Below, piece by piece: positions 33,328 through 46,984 of a stretch of DNA of 64,000 nucleotides. The DNA comes from Dryas octopetala. Its lineage: Eukaryota; Streptophyta; Magnoliopsida; Rosales; Rosaceae. The stretch covers positions 9,521,896 through 9,585,895 of the forward strand of contig OY992837.1 of assembly GCA_963921425.1 (NCBI GenBank). Direction: 5' to 3'. Under the pieces are notes generated by a model. It ran no database searches. It had not been told where the DNA came from and worked only from the letters and a program-made list of their open reading frames with translations. The position numbers and the translations under genes were made by a program. Every line of letters begins with the position of its first letter. The stretch's first letter is position 1.

Positions 33328-35919
33328 ATGCAACAGCAGCAGCAACCGCAGGCGACGGCGATCCAAAACCCTACGCCACCGCCGCAGCAGCCTTCCTCTG
33401 TGGGGTCCCCCACGGCGGAGGCGCCGCCGAAGCAGGTGGCGCTGGCGATGGACCGGCTGGCCAACGCGGGCCGCCTTATCGCCGACATAAGGCTCGGCGC
33501 CGACCGCTTCCTCGAAGCCCTATTCGTGGCGGCTCAGCCTCACCAGAGCTCCAAGCCTCTCCACCTCTTCCTCAATGAAGACGCCTCCATGCGCCAACAC
33601 CTCCAGGACCTCCGCTCCGTTGGTACCTTCCATCTCTCTCTCTCTTTTTGGGGTTTCAATTCAATACAAGCCAAGCATTGAAAAAGAAGCACAATTTCTG
33701 CTCTGAGAGTTTGGTACTGATTTTTGTTAGGAAGGCAGCTAGAAGAGTCTGGAGTTCTGAATGATTCTCTGCGGTCGCGAAGTAATTCGTGGGGTTTGCA
33801 CATGCCGTTGGTTTGTCCCGACGGTGCCGTCGTTGCTTACGCTTGGAAGCGGCAACTTGCCGGCCAAGCCGGCGCGTCCGCGGTTGACAGGACTAGGTTG
33901 GTCTCAAATTTCGTAAAATTAGCGTTCTTTCTTGCTAATATTATCAGTTCTTGATTGCAATGGAGCTTTTATAAATTTTTAAAGCATGCGTATACAGTTT
34001 TTGTGTATTTCTTAATGGGTTTCAGTAAGCAGACGAACTTACTTGTGCCAATGATTGTCATTTATATTGTATTGAACTAAGAAACCATTATGCTATTCAC
34101 CCATGTTTTAGGTTAGCTCTCAAGGCCTTCACTGATCAGAAAAGGCGATTTTTTCCTCACCTTGATGACGGATCAAATGGTCAGTGTAATGAATCAGCTT
34201 CGAAGAAACAGTGTATTTCCCAAGTACCTACGGCACATAATCAAGAAGAGATTCTAGATTGCAAAACACTACCAGAGGTCTTACAGCATTTGGAAAAGGT
34301 GCCTAATTTAAAAGTTTTCACCTATGAACGATTGGATTGGTTGAAAAGAGCATCTTCACTGCCAGCAAATGAGAGCTCCACTGAAACATTAAAGGATCAT
34401 AATTTTCACAGTTCAAGTAAATTACGATCAGGTCCGCCGGCTGATGTTGCAGCAGATAAGGTTGCTGTCATAGAGTTGCTGTTTCCTTCTGTCTTCAGAG
34501 CTATAGTATCATTGCATCCTGCTGGTTCTATTGACCCAGATGCAGTAGCTTTCTTTTCTCCAGATGAGGTAATCTGGATTACTAGGATGCATATTGTCCA
34601 TTAATTTTAAGCTTCATATTTTATATTGTTTGATCATTTTACTAAGTTGTCTCATGCTGAAGTAGTTGTTCCAGATGACTACTTAGGTTATTTGACATTA
34701 GAGTTTGTGAGTTTTATCAAATTGTATATTAGTTGAAGCTTGAATTATTAGATGTGGTAGGAATAATGGAGCTAAACAAGTGCGTTCAAAGTGGCGTACA
34801 GCCATAGGGCTGAACATTTAATGGACTTAGATCAAAAGAAGATGATAAATCATAAACTCTGATCCTGTTTAATGAACTTAGATCATTTGATGTAATTATA
34901 GCTTGTTTATCCCTAAAAAGAGACCCAAATTTCATGCTATGTTAGATAGTGTGATCTATCCTGTGTTCTGTTATGAATCTTTTAGATTGACTGCCTTTCA
35001 GATTATATAAACATGTATTTCTCTTTCCTTTTTTCCTCTCACATGGAACATATTTTTATGTTTAACTCTTTTTTACCTTTATTCCCAAACATGAATTGTG
35101 CTACGCTACAGTTTATATTCCTCATTTCATCCTTTAACAGGGAGGCAGCTACATACATGCAAGAGGTTTTTCAATTTATCATGTGTATAAACATATCACG
35201 GTAAAACCTTTAATTGTTCATTTTAAGTTTGTTCTAGTTCAATTAATGGGCCTTTCTGTTCAATTACTTATCATTTCTTATTACAGGAACATGCTGCTAT
35301 GGCTTTGCAGTATTTTCTTGGAGTTCAAGCTGAAACAGCTCTATTTTCTCTTTTGGTACCAACTCTTTCATGTTCATGTGAACTCACTGGATTAATTAAA
35401 TTACAATAATACTAGAGGCATCAACCATTATCCCAACTTTTAGTTACCAACCGATGTGACAGATGACATGTCAGCTTCCGTACTTGCTGTTGCTGTAAAT
35501 AAATGAGGTCCAGAGTGGGCCCAAAAGTGAATAAATGAAAAATTTCCACATCAGTTGGGATAATAATTGATGCTTCTTACTAATTAAATTATCCGTAGTT
35601 ATCATCTTGTACCCATTCAATTTCTAACTTTCTGCATTTATTCTATAGCACTGGATCTGCAGCTATCAAACTCTATTTACAAAAGTTTGCAGGTACAACC
35701 ATCGCATTTACATCTCTGAAATTCTTTATTGGCTTTGGAGTTATTAATGTTACGTTTTGGTGCAGTAAGTGTGGCCGGCTGCTATCTATGGACAGACAAT
35801 CAGCTTTACTGTTACCTCCGGTTTATCGTCCTTACCGGCAGTTCTCCGCATTGAATATATCATCAAGTTTGAATCTTTCCCGGGCTTACCACGTAGGATG
35901 CTTTTCGGAGGAAACATGA
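33328..35919 (+). CDS. MED27: Mediator complex subunit MED27, 7 exons
   Basis: MED27 is part of the Mediator head/tail interface that links transcription factors to RNA polymerase II. The exons are 33328-33622, 33731-33896, 34112-34568, 35141-35200, 35287-35355, 35649-35692 and 35766-35919. They total 1245 nt and 414 aa. The start is the ATG opening MQQQQQPQATAI, a Gln/Pro-rich leader. Conserved plant MED27 blocks include VALAMDRLANAGRLIADIRL, WGLHMPLVCPDGAVVAYAWK, PHLDDGSNG and GGSYIHARGFSIYHVYKHIT. The C-terminus has C363-x2-C366 (CSKCGRLL) and H406-x2-C409 (HVGC), likely a zinc-binding site known from the family. It diverges from CTF7 with about 1.26 kb between start codons. Intron 5 carries a small MITE. 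A splice-donor-like gacag|gtaaa at 35934-35942 may mark a 3' UTR intron. Confidence 0.95.
35414..35577. mobile_element. Small MITE in MED27 intron 5
   Basis: This 164-bp element has inverted ends agaggcatcaaccattatcc and ggataataattgatgcttct, and inner aaccgatgtgac / cacatcagttggg. The flanking tact on both sides (35410-35413, 35578-35581) may be the target duplication. The family is uncertain. Confidence 0.7.
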
Positions 35920-38900
35920 TCTCCATTGTTGACAGGTAAAAACTGCCCATCCTCATAGATAAGGAATTGGGAAGATTAAAAATAATATCACCCGAAGAGC
36001 TTTCTCTTGTATGTATAAAAAAATTAATTAAAGGACAATGCAAATGAGTTAATTTATGCCTTTTCTTTAATTCTTTAATTCTTTGTGTTTTATCTGCAAA
36101 CTCTGAAATCGTTCAAATAAATTTTGTATTGACTATACATAACTGTTTTTGTCAATTCCAAAGCTAATAGAGCATGGTAAATGGGTTCTGTAGGACAGAA
36201 AAAGTAGAAGAGTGGAAAAGAGGATAGAAAGGAGAGGAACTAGAAGTAGGAAAAATTAGGCAAACTGAAATTAATACTGTCAATCAATTATAAAAAAATA
36301 TTCCAATCCCTTTAGGCAATCCCAGAATAATCTAATGCTGAAACTAATAAAATATGACAATTAAATTAAACTCTAACATTTGGTTCTTAACTTTTATAAA
36401 ACTAAAAATTAATTCCTTAAATTTTAAGTTTAATAAATAAAGATGAACTATTAAATAAAACAAACCTAATTTCAAGTCATGTGCCTATGCATAGAATAAA
36501 TACAAATATCATCATTTGGTCCATCTTATAGCAAAATCTGCAGTCATTTCTTTTCACAGTGGTCCTATCAGTTGTATGTAATAGCTGTATTGGGGAATAT
36601 GGACCGCTACTAACAGTTAAGGGTTCTATTGATTCCTTGGATGTTAATTATATGGTTTCTCCCTGTAGAAATAATTTTGAGACCCCCCTCATATTCTCGT
36701 TCTTTGTTTTTCTGATACAGTTTTGGTTATTATCTTTGGTCTATTGAAGCAAGAAAACTATAATAAGAAATATGTTGGTCACTGGTTAGAAATATACTAT
36801 TTTCGAACTTCTTTCTTTCTTTAGTTTTTCCTTTCATATTTTGAATTGCAATTTTTTTGTTTATCCCCTACAGATGGGAAAATAATGATATTGCAATTTG
36901 CAAGGGCTTGTCACCGACCCATTATATTTTGCAACCCCCTCCCAAACTCACCAATCTAGATTCTATTATTCATAGAGAATGATAGGTGCTGTTGTTTGAC
37001 TTTTATGTTTTATTAAATATTGTCATTTTCGCTAAAATTCACTAGTGTGCATCTTCCTTTGATTCAGGTATTATCTTTTGTTGGCATAAATCTCAGCTGT
37101 GCCACCGGAAATTGCATGTCTGGTGTTGCAAATGGATAATTGGATATGGCTTGTAGAAAAAGATGTGCAACAATGTCCACAAAATTATTGGAATTCCTTT
37201 ATGTGATCATATTCCAGAACAATGCTAAGTGCTTTATTCTTGACTTTTGAGAAAAATCTCTGTTGTAATTCTATGTTAGGAAAAAAAGGAAAATTGAATA
37301 TGTAAGTTTAGAAATCCTTTGTTTAGCAGAAATCATGTAAACCTTTTGCTCAGTTGAATTGAACATGCTGTTCTATCATGATTTTGATTGCAAATGGTTT
37401 GTATGAAGCACCCTCGATTTTGATATGACTGTAGTTTGACATTGAATTTAGATTGAAAGCTCTGTTGTGTATTTACAAAGGTAAAATCATAGGGGTTTGA
37501 TGAGAAACCAGATTTGGTGCAAAAATTTAAGAACGTGAGACTTGGGTTAGACTGGTTGAAGGAAAGAAAAAAAGTTTTTAAATAAGCAACAATTAGAAAT
37601 GTGTCCTATAATTCATGTTAGTGGATATATACTATTCTCTTGTTAAATCTGGTCTCAAATTATTTGCCATCAGCAGGCATGATCTGATTGGGCATAAAGG
37701 CAATAAGACCAAATCAAACAAGACATTGCCACCTGTGAGAGATGAAAGAGTGAACAGGTGTCATGCAGAAGCAGCAATCATGTCACGTATTCAGCTGCGT
37801 TGATTGCTTATAGGCTTATAGCACTAATAATGCTCTCCACCTCTTTGGCACTTTCCACTGAAAATGGCTTGCACGTTATACGAGGGGACCCAAGACATGT
37901 CATCATCTTCCTCAATGTTAGGGGCTGATTGCTCCAACACTGACAGATTTGAACCAATTGCATTGCCCACTTGACATCTTCATGAGCAATCTATAATTGC
38001 CATAAGGGCCCACAAACATGAACAGCTTTGTGGGCTCCTGTCCATGCAGATGCAAGGAGTTAATTTAAGATTGATTTGGAAAAATTCTAAAACTTTGGAA
38101 GTTCATATTTTTCTCTTAGTATAGAATGATGGTTGGATGTGTTTGAATGGAATTTACTATTCTAATGCAGAAGAACTTTGGTTGGTGAGTCACAAGTTCA
38201 CACAGCTATCAGATTGTCGAGTTCGTCTATGGTACCACATTGTATGACAAAATTAAAGACGGATAAATCTATACTCCAAAAGTAGAAAAGTGAATCGTCA
38301 AAATTGATAAGTTAAAAACTTAAAAATATATTTGTAAGCCATAGGATATTTGTATAATAGGATTCTCCTAATAATTCTCTAACATTGATGTCATGATTTT
38401 AAGAACTTGCACATCGGACTATAGATTCTAGACCATCATCTCCTCAAATATGCAGGTGATGGTCAATTACCTTTACCAAATAGTTGTTTTCTTTTATGAT
38501 TATTACTACCAACCAAATAAGTAGGTTTTGTCGGACCAATAAAATTATAAGTAGGTTTTGAATGGTCCAATTCCAATACAAAGAAGATTCCATAAACCAA
38601 ATTCAATAACCTAATTTTGTTCTAGCTAGGGTACCTCTCTATTTATTGGTTATCTATAATCTGACTATAGACCCTCAATTTAATTCATTCTTGAAACCTA
38701 ACTCAGCTATGTCGATGTGTTGTTTGCCTTTTAAACTCAATTAGAGGAAAATCTAACCTAATTGCTTGTACCTAACCATTTCCATTAAATTTGATCAAAC
38801 CAGTATTATATTTCCAAAGTTGGTTATGTCAACTAGCTTTAGGTAGGTTAATGGGTCTAGGTCATAGTTTAAAAAATGGGCTTCCAAGAATCACCCTTTT

Positions 38901-39839
38901 CATCAACCTTAAACAGGCATAAGTCATAAATAATTCTAGATTCAAACCTAAACATGATAGCAGCTAGGTTTTAGGTTGATTCCTGGTACCAAAATCTGTT
39001 ACTTTGATGCAGCCTTTGACAAAAGGCCAACATTTGATGTCATCAACTGTACTTGAGGAGACTCTAGTGTATGGTCGATATTGTCCTAGATTCTCTGGTC
39101 CAGATGTTTACTACCCCAGGTATCACCTTACATCTTGATTCAAGCTTATCAATTTGGCTATAAATGAGGATTCTAACCTATAATGTACAAAGCCACCATT
39201 AATCAATTGCAACCACATGTGTGTCATCCTCTGCCATTACACAACCAAATAAAATTTTGTACCTTTACAAGACACAAGTATCTTTATCACTCAATTTAAG
39301 GTAAAGGGTAGCAAAAAAAGAATAAATCAATGGTGAAAGGGTGATGAGAATTTTTCAGAGAGGTTGTAGCTTCTGAGCAAGCAAACAATTAACCTTCTCA
39401 AGCCTAAGTGTGTTTCCAAATCTTAGCTTGGGTGTTTGCTCTGGACATCAAGTAAAATTAGAAACACACATGCTTCCTGACACAAGTAACATACAAGTCT
39501 CCATGACAAAAAGAAAGCAAGCATTCTCATGAAACTCAGATGTGGAATTTAAAGTACAAATTAAGAAATAACTGGGAACCAGTTCTCATTCATAATTGCT
39601 CTCTATCTACACCAGTAGCACATAATCTCTTGAAGCAGAAAATTTAGCTTACACTTGAGACCTCTACTGAAATCTCCAGCTCAAACCACCACAAAACCAA
39701 CAACACAAAATATATTGACATTTAATTCTCAAAAAGAAAGAACAAAACATACTATCTACACGCCTACCAAAAGTAGGAAAACAACCCCTAAAAAGGAAAA
39801 TGAAATGAAATGAAAAAGAAAAGCAACCAAGTACCTCCT
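35920..39839. other. MED27 3' region and intergenic, no gene seen
   Basis: The MED27 3' untranslated region probably occupies part of the first 1.4 kb. Beyond that I found no coding frame above 65 codons with any family resemblance and no transposon with clear ends. A non-coding RNA cannot be excluded. Confidence 0.45.
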
Positions 39840-42800
39840 TTAACGACCATCAGCAGAAGTAAAGGACTCAGCAAACCCAGTTGGCCTTGCTGGTATACTG
39901 CCCTTGCTGTCTTCTAGGTCTATACAACTGAAGTCCTTTCCTTCTGCTTCTTGCCAACCCTTCACCATCTGGTTAAGTGGCAGGCTATAATCTATCCCAG
40001 AATATTCTTCATTGTCATCATCCATTGGTTTCCATTTTTCAACAAGTTGGGACAATATATTCACAGCATGGCCCATATCGGGTCTTTGGCCAGGTTCCCT
40101 TGCAGTGCAGTGCCCTGCTAGTTCTGCAATTGTGGAGATGCTCTCAAATGTTTCTTCTTTTATGTCCTTTATGTCAAGGGCTGGGTCAATAGCGGCCATG
40201 AGTTTCTCCTTATTTGATTTTATGCGCCAGAACCATGCAGCCAAGTACTGGCTTTCCTCGGGCCTATGCTCATCCAGCGCCATCATTCCGGTTAATAGCT
40301 CCATTAGCACAACCCCAAAACTGAAGACATCTGCTTTGGTTGTAATTTTTCCTGTCACTGAATCAATCACCGTGTGAGAATGTTGGAGTTTGTAGGATTG
40401 TTACAAGAATCAAAGGACGATAAAAGAAATTAAACATGTACATACTGCAGAATTAAGAAAACTATCTGAAATTTCACATTGACAACCTTATTTGGGCAAA
40501 TGGTTGGCAACTTCTTATCTTGGGGATACAATTGAACTAAACCTCTCAAAACCCTCTCTGAAATTTTATCAATCTATCAAATGGCTTTGCAGTTGATATG
40601 ATTGGCCAACTTCCATACTGGCTCTCAATTAAATAAAAAAGGGAAGATACTTCAATATTCCATATCACATATGTTCAGCATATGAGGTGGTTTACTAATA
40701 GGTCTAGAGCATGATTGAATCCACATTAATTCCTGTTACATACTTTGTCTAATGCTGCTAAACTCAATGGTTGTACATTAACAAGGGGTCACCTATATCA
40801 TTATGAAAATGGAGAAATATACTATCTACATGAAATTTTAATCATCTGTAATAAGTTGGAAAGATCTTAGAAGGCTTACCAGCATATTCTGGTGCTAAGT
40901 AACCAAAAGTCCCAGCAAGCCTGGTCACAACAGACTTTTCACCATCAGGAGCCAGTTTCACCAATCCAAAATCTGACACTTTTGCTTTAAAATCATCGCC
41001 AAGTAAGATATTTGACGATTTAAGATCTCTGTGTATGAAGCTTTTGTGTGCCAGATTATGAAGATACTCCATCCCCCTAGCCACATCCAAGGCAATATTT
41101 AACCTCCTCTTCCAAGAGAGAGGCTCTATTTGAAAGTTCTTCCAATGAAAAAGATGCTTGCTTAGAGCCCCGTGAGGCATATACTCATAGACAAGAAGTC
41201 TCTCATTTCCTTCAATGGAATAACCCAAAAGTGATACCAAATGACGGTGCCGGACCTTTGAAAGAACTGCAATTTCAGACTGAAATTCATCCAAGGCTTT
41301 GTTCGTAATCACACCAGCCTCCATTCTTTTCACTGCTATTTTTGTCCCATCATCCAATTCTCCCTTATAAACCACCCCAAAGCCACCACGACCAAGCTCA
41401 TTTTCTGGGGCAAAATTCTTTGTCACATTCCGAAGAACTTGAACTGATATGATGAGATTTCCAGCTTCAATGACATGAGACTCACCTATTCCACTGCTGT
41501 TTCTGCTTGCAGAACCACTCCCGGTTACCGTAGAAGTGCTTCCATTGGTATTGCTGGCAACAACAACCTTAACCATATTATCGGTATCAGATGGATCTCT
41601 TGGGTGAATCACAAAGGAACTTGGAGCCTGGGAGGCATGTCTTCTCTTCTTGTAGCAGTAGATGGATAATGGAATTACAAGCAAAGCTACAACAGCAACA
41701 CTTGTGACAGGGGCAACAATTGAAACTATGTTGGACCCTTTTGATCCTTTTGGTTGGAAAGTACCATTGACATTAGAGCCTGAGCCTGTAGATGGAGTAG
41801 ATGGGCTATTCGGTGATGAAGAGCTATTCTCTGGTGTCTCAGATGGTTTACCGTTAAATGAAGGATTCCCATCAATGACAATTTTGACAGTGTTACTGAA
41901 CTGTGGCAATGGAGGGGAAAGATTGTTCCCACTTAGATCCAACTCTTTCAGGGATTTCAAGCTAGTCCAGTTTGCAGGAACTGGACCCCTCAAATTGTTA
42001 TTCTGAAGCCTAATTTGAACAAGAGAATCTAACTTAGCAACTGAAGGACTCAAGGTACCATTCAGATTATACTTGGGCAGATTTATAACAGAGACCTTTC
42101 CATTGTTGTCACAACTCACTCCCAACCATGACCCTTGACAAGGATCATTACCAGACCATTTAGAAGCAAGTGTTGAAGGGTAATTCAACCCATCAAGGAA
42201 CTCTATAAGTGCCGTAACCTCCGCAGCGCAAGGAAGCCCGGGAGTGGATTGACAAAATGAATTTGAAGCATAAGTCACATTTTGAGCTTTAAAAACTGGG
42301 ATTGGACCCATCAGATGGTTATTGTTCAAATTTAAACTGTCAAGTTCCAAATTGGCCAAGCTATGAGGAACTAGGCCAACAAGTTGGTTTTGATTGAGAT
42401 TAAGATCCTTCAAAGAAGTTAAATTACCAATGCTCTCTGGGATTGTACCTGTGAACTGATTCCCATGGAGCCACGCGCTATTGAGCTGTGCCATTGTTGT
42501 GAGCAGATCAATTGGACCAGTCAAGCCCCCACCTTTTGGATTGTTCAACCAAAGAATCTGCAAATTCAGGCCATTAAAACTCGCAGGAATTTCACCAGTT
42601 AAGCTATTGCCTGAAAGTTCCAACACTGTTAGAGAGGACAAGTTGCCAAGAAAATCTGGCAAAGGACCAACCAAATTGCAAGACATGCAAGTAATGTTTT
42701 GCAATTGTGCTGAGTTTGCCAACTGAGGAGGCAATGTCCACCCTGTACTAGCATTCAAATTGTTTCCATCCAATGCCAAAACCTCCAACGCATCAAGCCC

Positions 42801-43214
42801 TTCAAAGACATCATCAGGAATGGAAGTGAAATCATTGTAATCCAGAAAAGCATACTGCAATTTTGACAACCCTTTGAGGGATGGTAATGGCCCACTAAAG
42901 TGGTTCCTCTGGAGGCCTATGTTGGTGAGCTCAGAGAGCTGGTTGAAGTTCTGAGGCAGAGGACCCTTCAAGCCCAAATTTTGAACCTGAATCTGAGAAA
43001 CCCTCTCACCGGAACAGAACACATGGTTCCACTTTGTAGGGCCACATGGGTCATCACCATTTTCAGGCCACTTCAAGAGCTCTGGGTTCTCCAAGTTTTT
43101 TCTGAACTGGTTGAGAATAGCCAAGTCATTCAGGTCTGTGGCACTGAAAGCCACTGAAACAAGTGAAAGGAGAAGTGCTGCTAGCACAACAAGCTTTCCA
43201 CAATGGTCTTCCAT
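39840..43214 (-). CDS. TMK-type leucine-rich-repeat receptor kinase
   Basis: This is a plasma-membrane receptor kinase of the TMK group, which works in auxin-linked growth signalling. It has two exons, 40880-43214 and 39840-40357, totalling 2853 nt and 950 aa, the usual TMK size. The start at 43214 gives a direct signal peptide (about residues 1-25, [18 protein letters not shown]); an in-frame ATG 26 codons upstream would bury it. The ectodomain has two LRR blocks separated by the island typical of TMKs ([19 protein letters not shown], then [15 protein letters not shown]). The membrane helix is about 497-520. The kinase domain has GRGGFG at 608-613, K629, a probable alpha-C E647, HRD at 728-730 and DFG at 748-750, so it looks active. 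The intron falls just after APEYA. The C-terminus [19 protein letters not shown] is the TMK tail. It is closest to TMK1/TMK3, but I do not assign a number. Confidence 0.95.
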
Positions 43215-45659
43215 GGCAGATCTGTGATGCTGTCCCATGCTTTCACAAGAAACATTGACAAACCTCAAAAAGCTGTGGCAAAAAAGCTTCATATGGTCAT
43301 CAATGGCAGTTTCTTGGACTACCCTTCTGCTGAAATCTTGAACCCAAATAGTGGGTAGTGAGAGAAACGAAAAAAGAATTCAGATTGCTTGAAGACCACG
43401 AACCACAGCAAAAGATCAGTGATAAGAGAAGTGACAAACACACTGTCACAGACTCCCAGTAGTTATTGAGAATAGTACTAACAAAAAAACCAATAAAAAA
43501 CGAAAAAGTTTTAAGCTTTTTTTCTCTTTTTTTTCTCGATCAAAAACAAAATAAGCTTTAAGACCAAGTTACGGCCATTAAACCCGGATCTTTATTAGAA
43601 AATTTCAACACCCAGATGGAAGAAAAGAAAATGTGGGATGCATAATGCATCATGCATGTCTGGAGAACATATGTGGTATGCGCCTAAATCCTAATTGGGA
43701 ATTAATATCTCGTTATGATGCATGTACTGTCCCATCCATATTTCGGAAAGTCGTTTACCACACACCACACCTTCCTTTTCAGCTAGCAAGGGTATTATTG
43801 TCTTTCACTAGTAAATTTTTGAATGTGATGGTAATACTGCCGCATATGCCTGTTTGGTTAATGAAATTGGGAAATCAATTCTTTTGCATTTTCCAAAGAA
43901 AAGTGAATATGAAATTATTTTTTCCTGTGTTTGGTAATTTTGAGAAAATAAACCAAAAATTATCTTTTTATTTTTATGTTCATTTTCATGTTTGGGGTTA
44001 TGCTGGAATTTGAAATGAAAAGTGTCAGTTTTTCAATTATACCTTCATCTATTATTTATTTAAGTGTTAGTTTTGTTAGTAGTGTGCTTTCCCAAAATGG
44101 TTAATTGGAGCAATAAATGTTTTTCCAAAAACAAAACTCAAGATGGAGTAAGGATTTCATTTTCCCCCCAATAAGGCATCAGATTTCTTTAGATCAAGAA
44201 TGATTTCTCTTCCCTGTACTTACTAAACGTGAAAATAAAATTAATTTTTCATTCAGACCTCCAAAATTTAAACCAAACAAACCCATAATATTAATAATCC
44301 ACCTATATTGATTGGTCTTTTAGTATATATTGGCACTGAGTCATACTAGACATACCATAATTTGATACCAAATTTTAAGAATTAGAACATTATTTGTTAC
44401 TTTCTCCTTTAAATTTTAATTTGTGTGTCAAGTTGCTCTGATCAATTAGTTTTGTTAACATTTTTCCTCTAAATATTGATTTTTTATTTTTTTATAGACA
44501 TCTCTAAAGTTGATATGGCTTATAGATGACAACTTTTGAAGAGATTTTTTTATTTGGCAGACTTGTGCTAACAAAAATAACTTTCTAAAATTTAAAAAAT
44601 AAGTCTTATACTTTCAAAAATAACTTTCTAAAAAAGTGTAATTTTTTCATATTTTTCTCTGCAATGACATGTCTGCCTGTTCAACAAAAGAATATTTTTT
44701 TCATGTATTCTAATTTCTCATACTTTATTTCTTTTAACTTTTAGTGTGTGCTGTTGGACCGACTGAAGGTAATCACTAATCAAGGGAATTAGGAATGGGA
44801 CGGTTGAGACATTGAGAGTATAATTACTCTTTATTATATGAATTAATAGTCTAACCTATAAAAACAAAATCTTCATAAATGGTCTTTTTATTTGTTTATT
44901 TTTTAATTAATTTTGTATCGAATATTTTTTTGGTGGGTTTGGACTGGACCGATCCATGGCTGCTTCTGGATCCCGTGACCTGGATTTTTGTCTGCTTAGA
45001 ATTAGAAGCTACTCTTCAACTTCTGCTCTGTCTGAATTAGAAGCAACCTTTTTAACTTTTTTTATTTGAATTTCATTTCATAATTATCATTATTTGTTAT
45101 TATTATTGTGGAGTTATTGTCAAGTTAACACGTAAGCCAGCATAGATAGGGTAAATGGATAAGCCATGAGTTGTAAGAAATTAAATTAAAATTATCGTTC
45201 CAAATGGCAATTAGTTGTCGGTTTTTAGGTTACTTTGTGCACGTATAGATCGAATTCAGATGTTTAACTATAAGCTACAGTCAATATAATAGGGAAAGGT
45301 CAAATTTTGAAAGATCGAGGAAGACTATCTCCGTACACATTGATTGATGAAGAAGGTGCCACTGCATAGTCTGCATTCATTGGGTAACATTTTCTAAGTA
45401 AGTAAATCTTACTATAGCTTATACTTGTGGTTTGGAAAGTTGGAGAAGTTAATTGTATAAGAGTCAATGACTGGAAATTTTATTATATATATAAGAACTA
45501 TTGTTGATCAAAGTTAGTTCAATTGCACCAATTGGAAATATATATATATATATATAATGAGTTTTATATTCTTAATATAAAATATATTTTAACACCAAAT
45601 AACAATACGGAAGAATTCTATGATAATACGCAAGAACTCTATGATAATGGAGCTTTAAT
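43215..45659. other. TMK 5' region and intergenic, no gene seen
   Basis: The TMK promoter and leader lie in the first few hundred bases. The rest is AT-rich with no supportable gene. Segments near 43850 (tgtttggttaatg) and 44270 (aaaccaaaca) are loosely inverted and may be an old MITE. Confidence 0.45.
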
Positions 45660-45662
45660 TAA

Positions 45663-45954
45663 AGGCCCGTTTGGCACTGCTTCTTAGAAGCACTTTTATT
45701 TAGTAGCGCTTTTATCAGAAGCGCTTATGTTAAGAAGCACATATAAATTTTTATAAAACTTATAAGTTGTTTATGCAAAAGCACTTGAAAGTGCTTTTTG
45801 AGAAAGCACCTGTCAGGTGCTTCTCAAAAAACCCCTTAAAAGTGCTTTTATAACTCAAAAGCACTTCTAATTATTTTTGCCAAACGCTATCAAAAGCGCT
45901 TTTACTAATTTGAAAGCGCTTTTGACAATTTTAAAAGCAGTGCCAAACGGGCCC
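45663..45954. mobile_element. PIF/Harbinger-like MITE with TAA TSD
   Basis: This 292-bp element starts aggcccgtttggcactgc and ends gcagtgccaaacgggccc. TAA flanks both sides (45660-45662, 45955-45957). Internal gaagcgctt/aagcgcttt words repeat in both orientations. It has no coding capacity. Confidence 0.85.
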
Positions 45955-46984
45955 TAAGAGTGATAAGAGTATCAACACATTAGAAGAGGCCAAGACATGT
46001 TCCTAAAGAGAAAAACTTGTTTGGGGTTCTTCATAATTCTTATCACGTGAGAATAGTTTGATGAAAAGATAACTTGTAATAAGAAGAATATTACACAAAT
46101 TTTTCTCGACAATAAAGATATTTACTTTGTGATGATGTCGGCACTAAATGGAATATTTTATTACGACAACATTGATGATGGTCTTAATTTTAATTTCTCT
46201 GTATATTTTTAATAATAAAATAACAAATGCTTCATAGTTCATACCTCCTTTTAAGAAAAAATAAAACGCTTCTCATGCCAATTAAAATGACTTTCTAGTT
46301 TCTACACAACTTGCTTCCTCTTGTAGCTAAAACTAAAAATGGCAATGCAATAGGGGGACTATACATGTTAAGTAATATGTCTCCCCATTTTATGCTCAAA
46401 CTGCTACAGAAATCATATATATATGCATGGTTATTCTATTCTTCCTCAAAACAAAACACTTTCATGCATCAATCTATTTGATTATTATCGATTATATTGT
46501 AAAAAATGTAACTTGTAAATATTTGGAAGATTCCATGCGTCCTTCCAGGTCACCTAATCAATATATCAAACTTTGTCTGAATTTTTGGTCAAATAATTGA
46601 AAACTAGATTATCCAAGTTTCGAATGGAATTATTTTGCTTTTTTTTTTTTCTTATAGATTTTCTGTCACACGATAATAAAGAGAACACTCATAATTTCTA
46701 TATACATTTTGCTAGATTTGTCTTGACCAAATTAATTCCCCAAACTCTATTAAGCTGCCATCCCATAATTCATAGACGAATCAATGACCCAAGAAAAAAT
46801 CCAAAACATCACATGTACAAGTTTTTAGTTTTTTTTTTTTTTTTTTTTCAATGGGATCACATGTACAAGTTTGAAAAAAGTAGTTGAAGGCAGTCAAAAA
46901 ATATTATATATTTTTATGAAAAGTTTTTAATTTTCTAAGTACCAAAAAACAGTGTAAGTAGCAATACAAAGTTTGATTATATAT

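Noticed and set aside
33263-33490. Arg-rich 75-codon plus frame
   Set aside because: It is an out-of-frame reading of MED27 exon 1, whose own frame matches the MED27 family.
43215-43292. Upstream in-frame ATG at 43292 for the TMK gene
   Set aside because: It would add 26 residues before the signal peptide. The ATG at 43214 gives a normal secretory N-terminus.
43850-44290. Loosely inverted tgtttggtt / aaaccaaaca ends
   Set aside because: No matching TSD was found and the inner pairing is weak, so I did not call an element.
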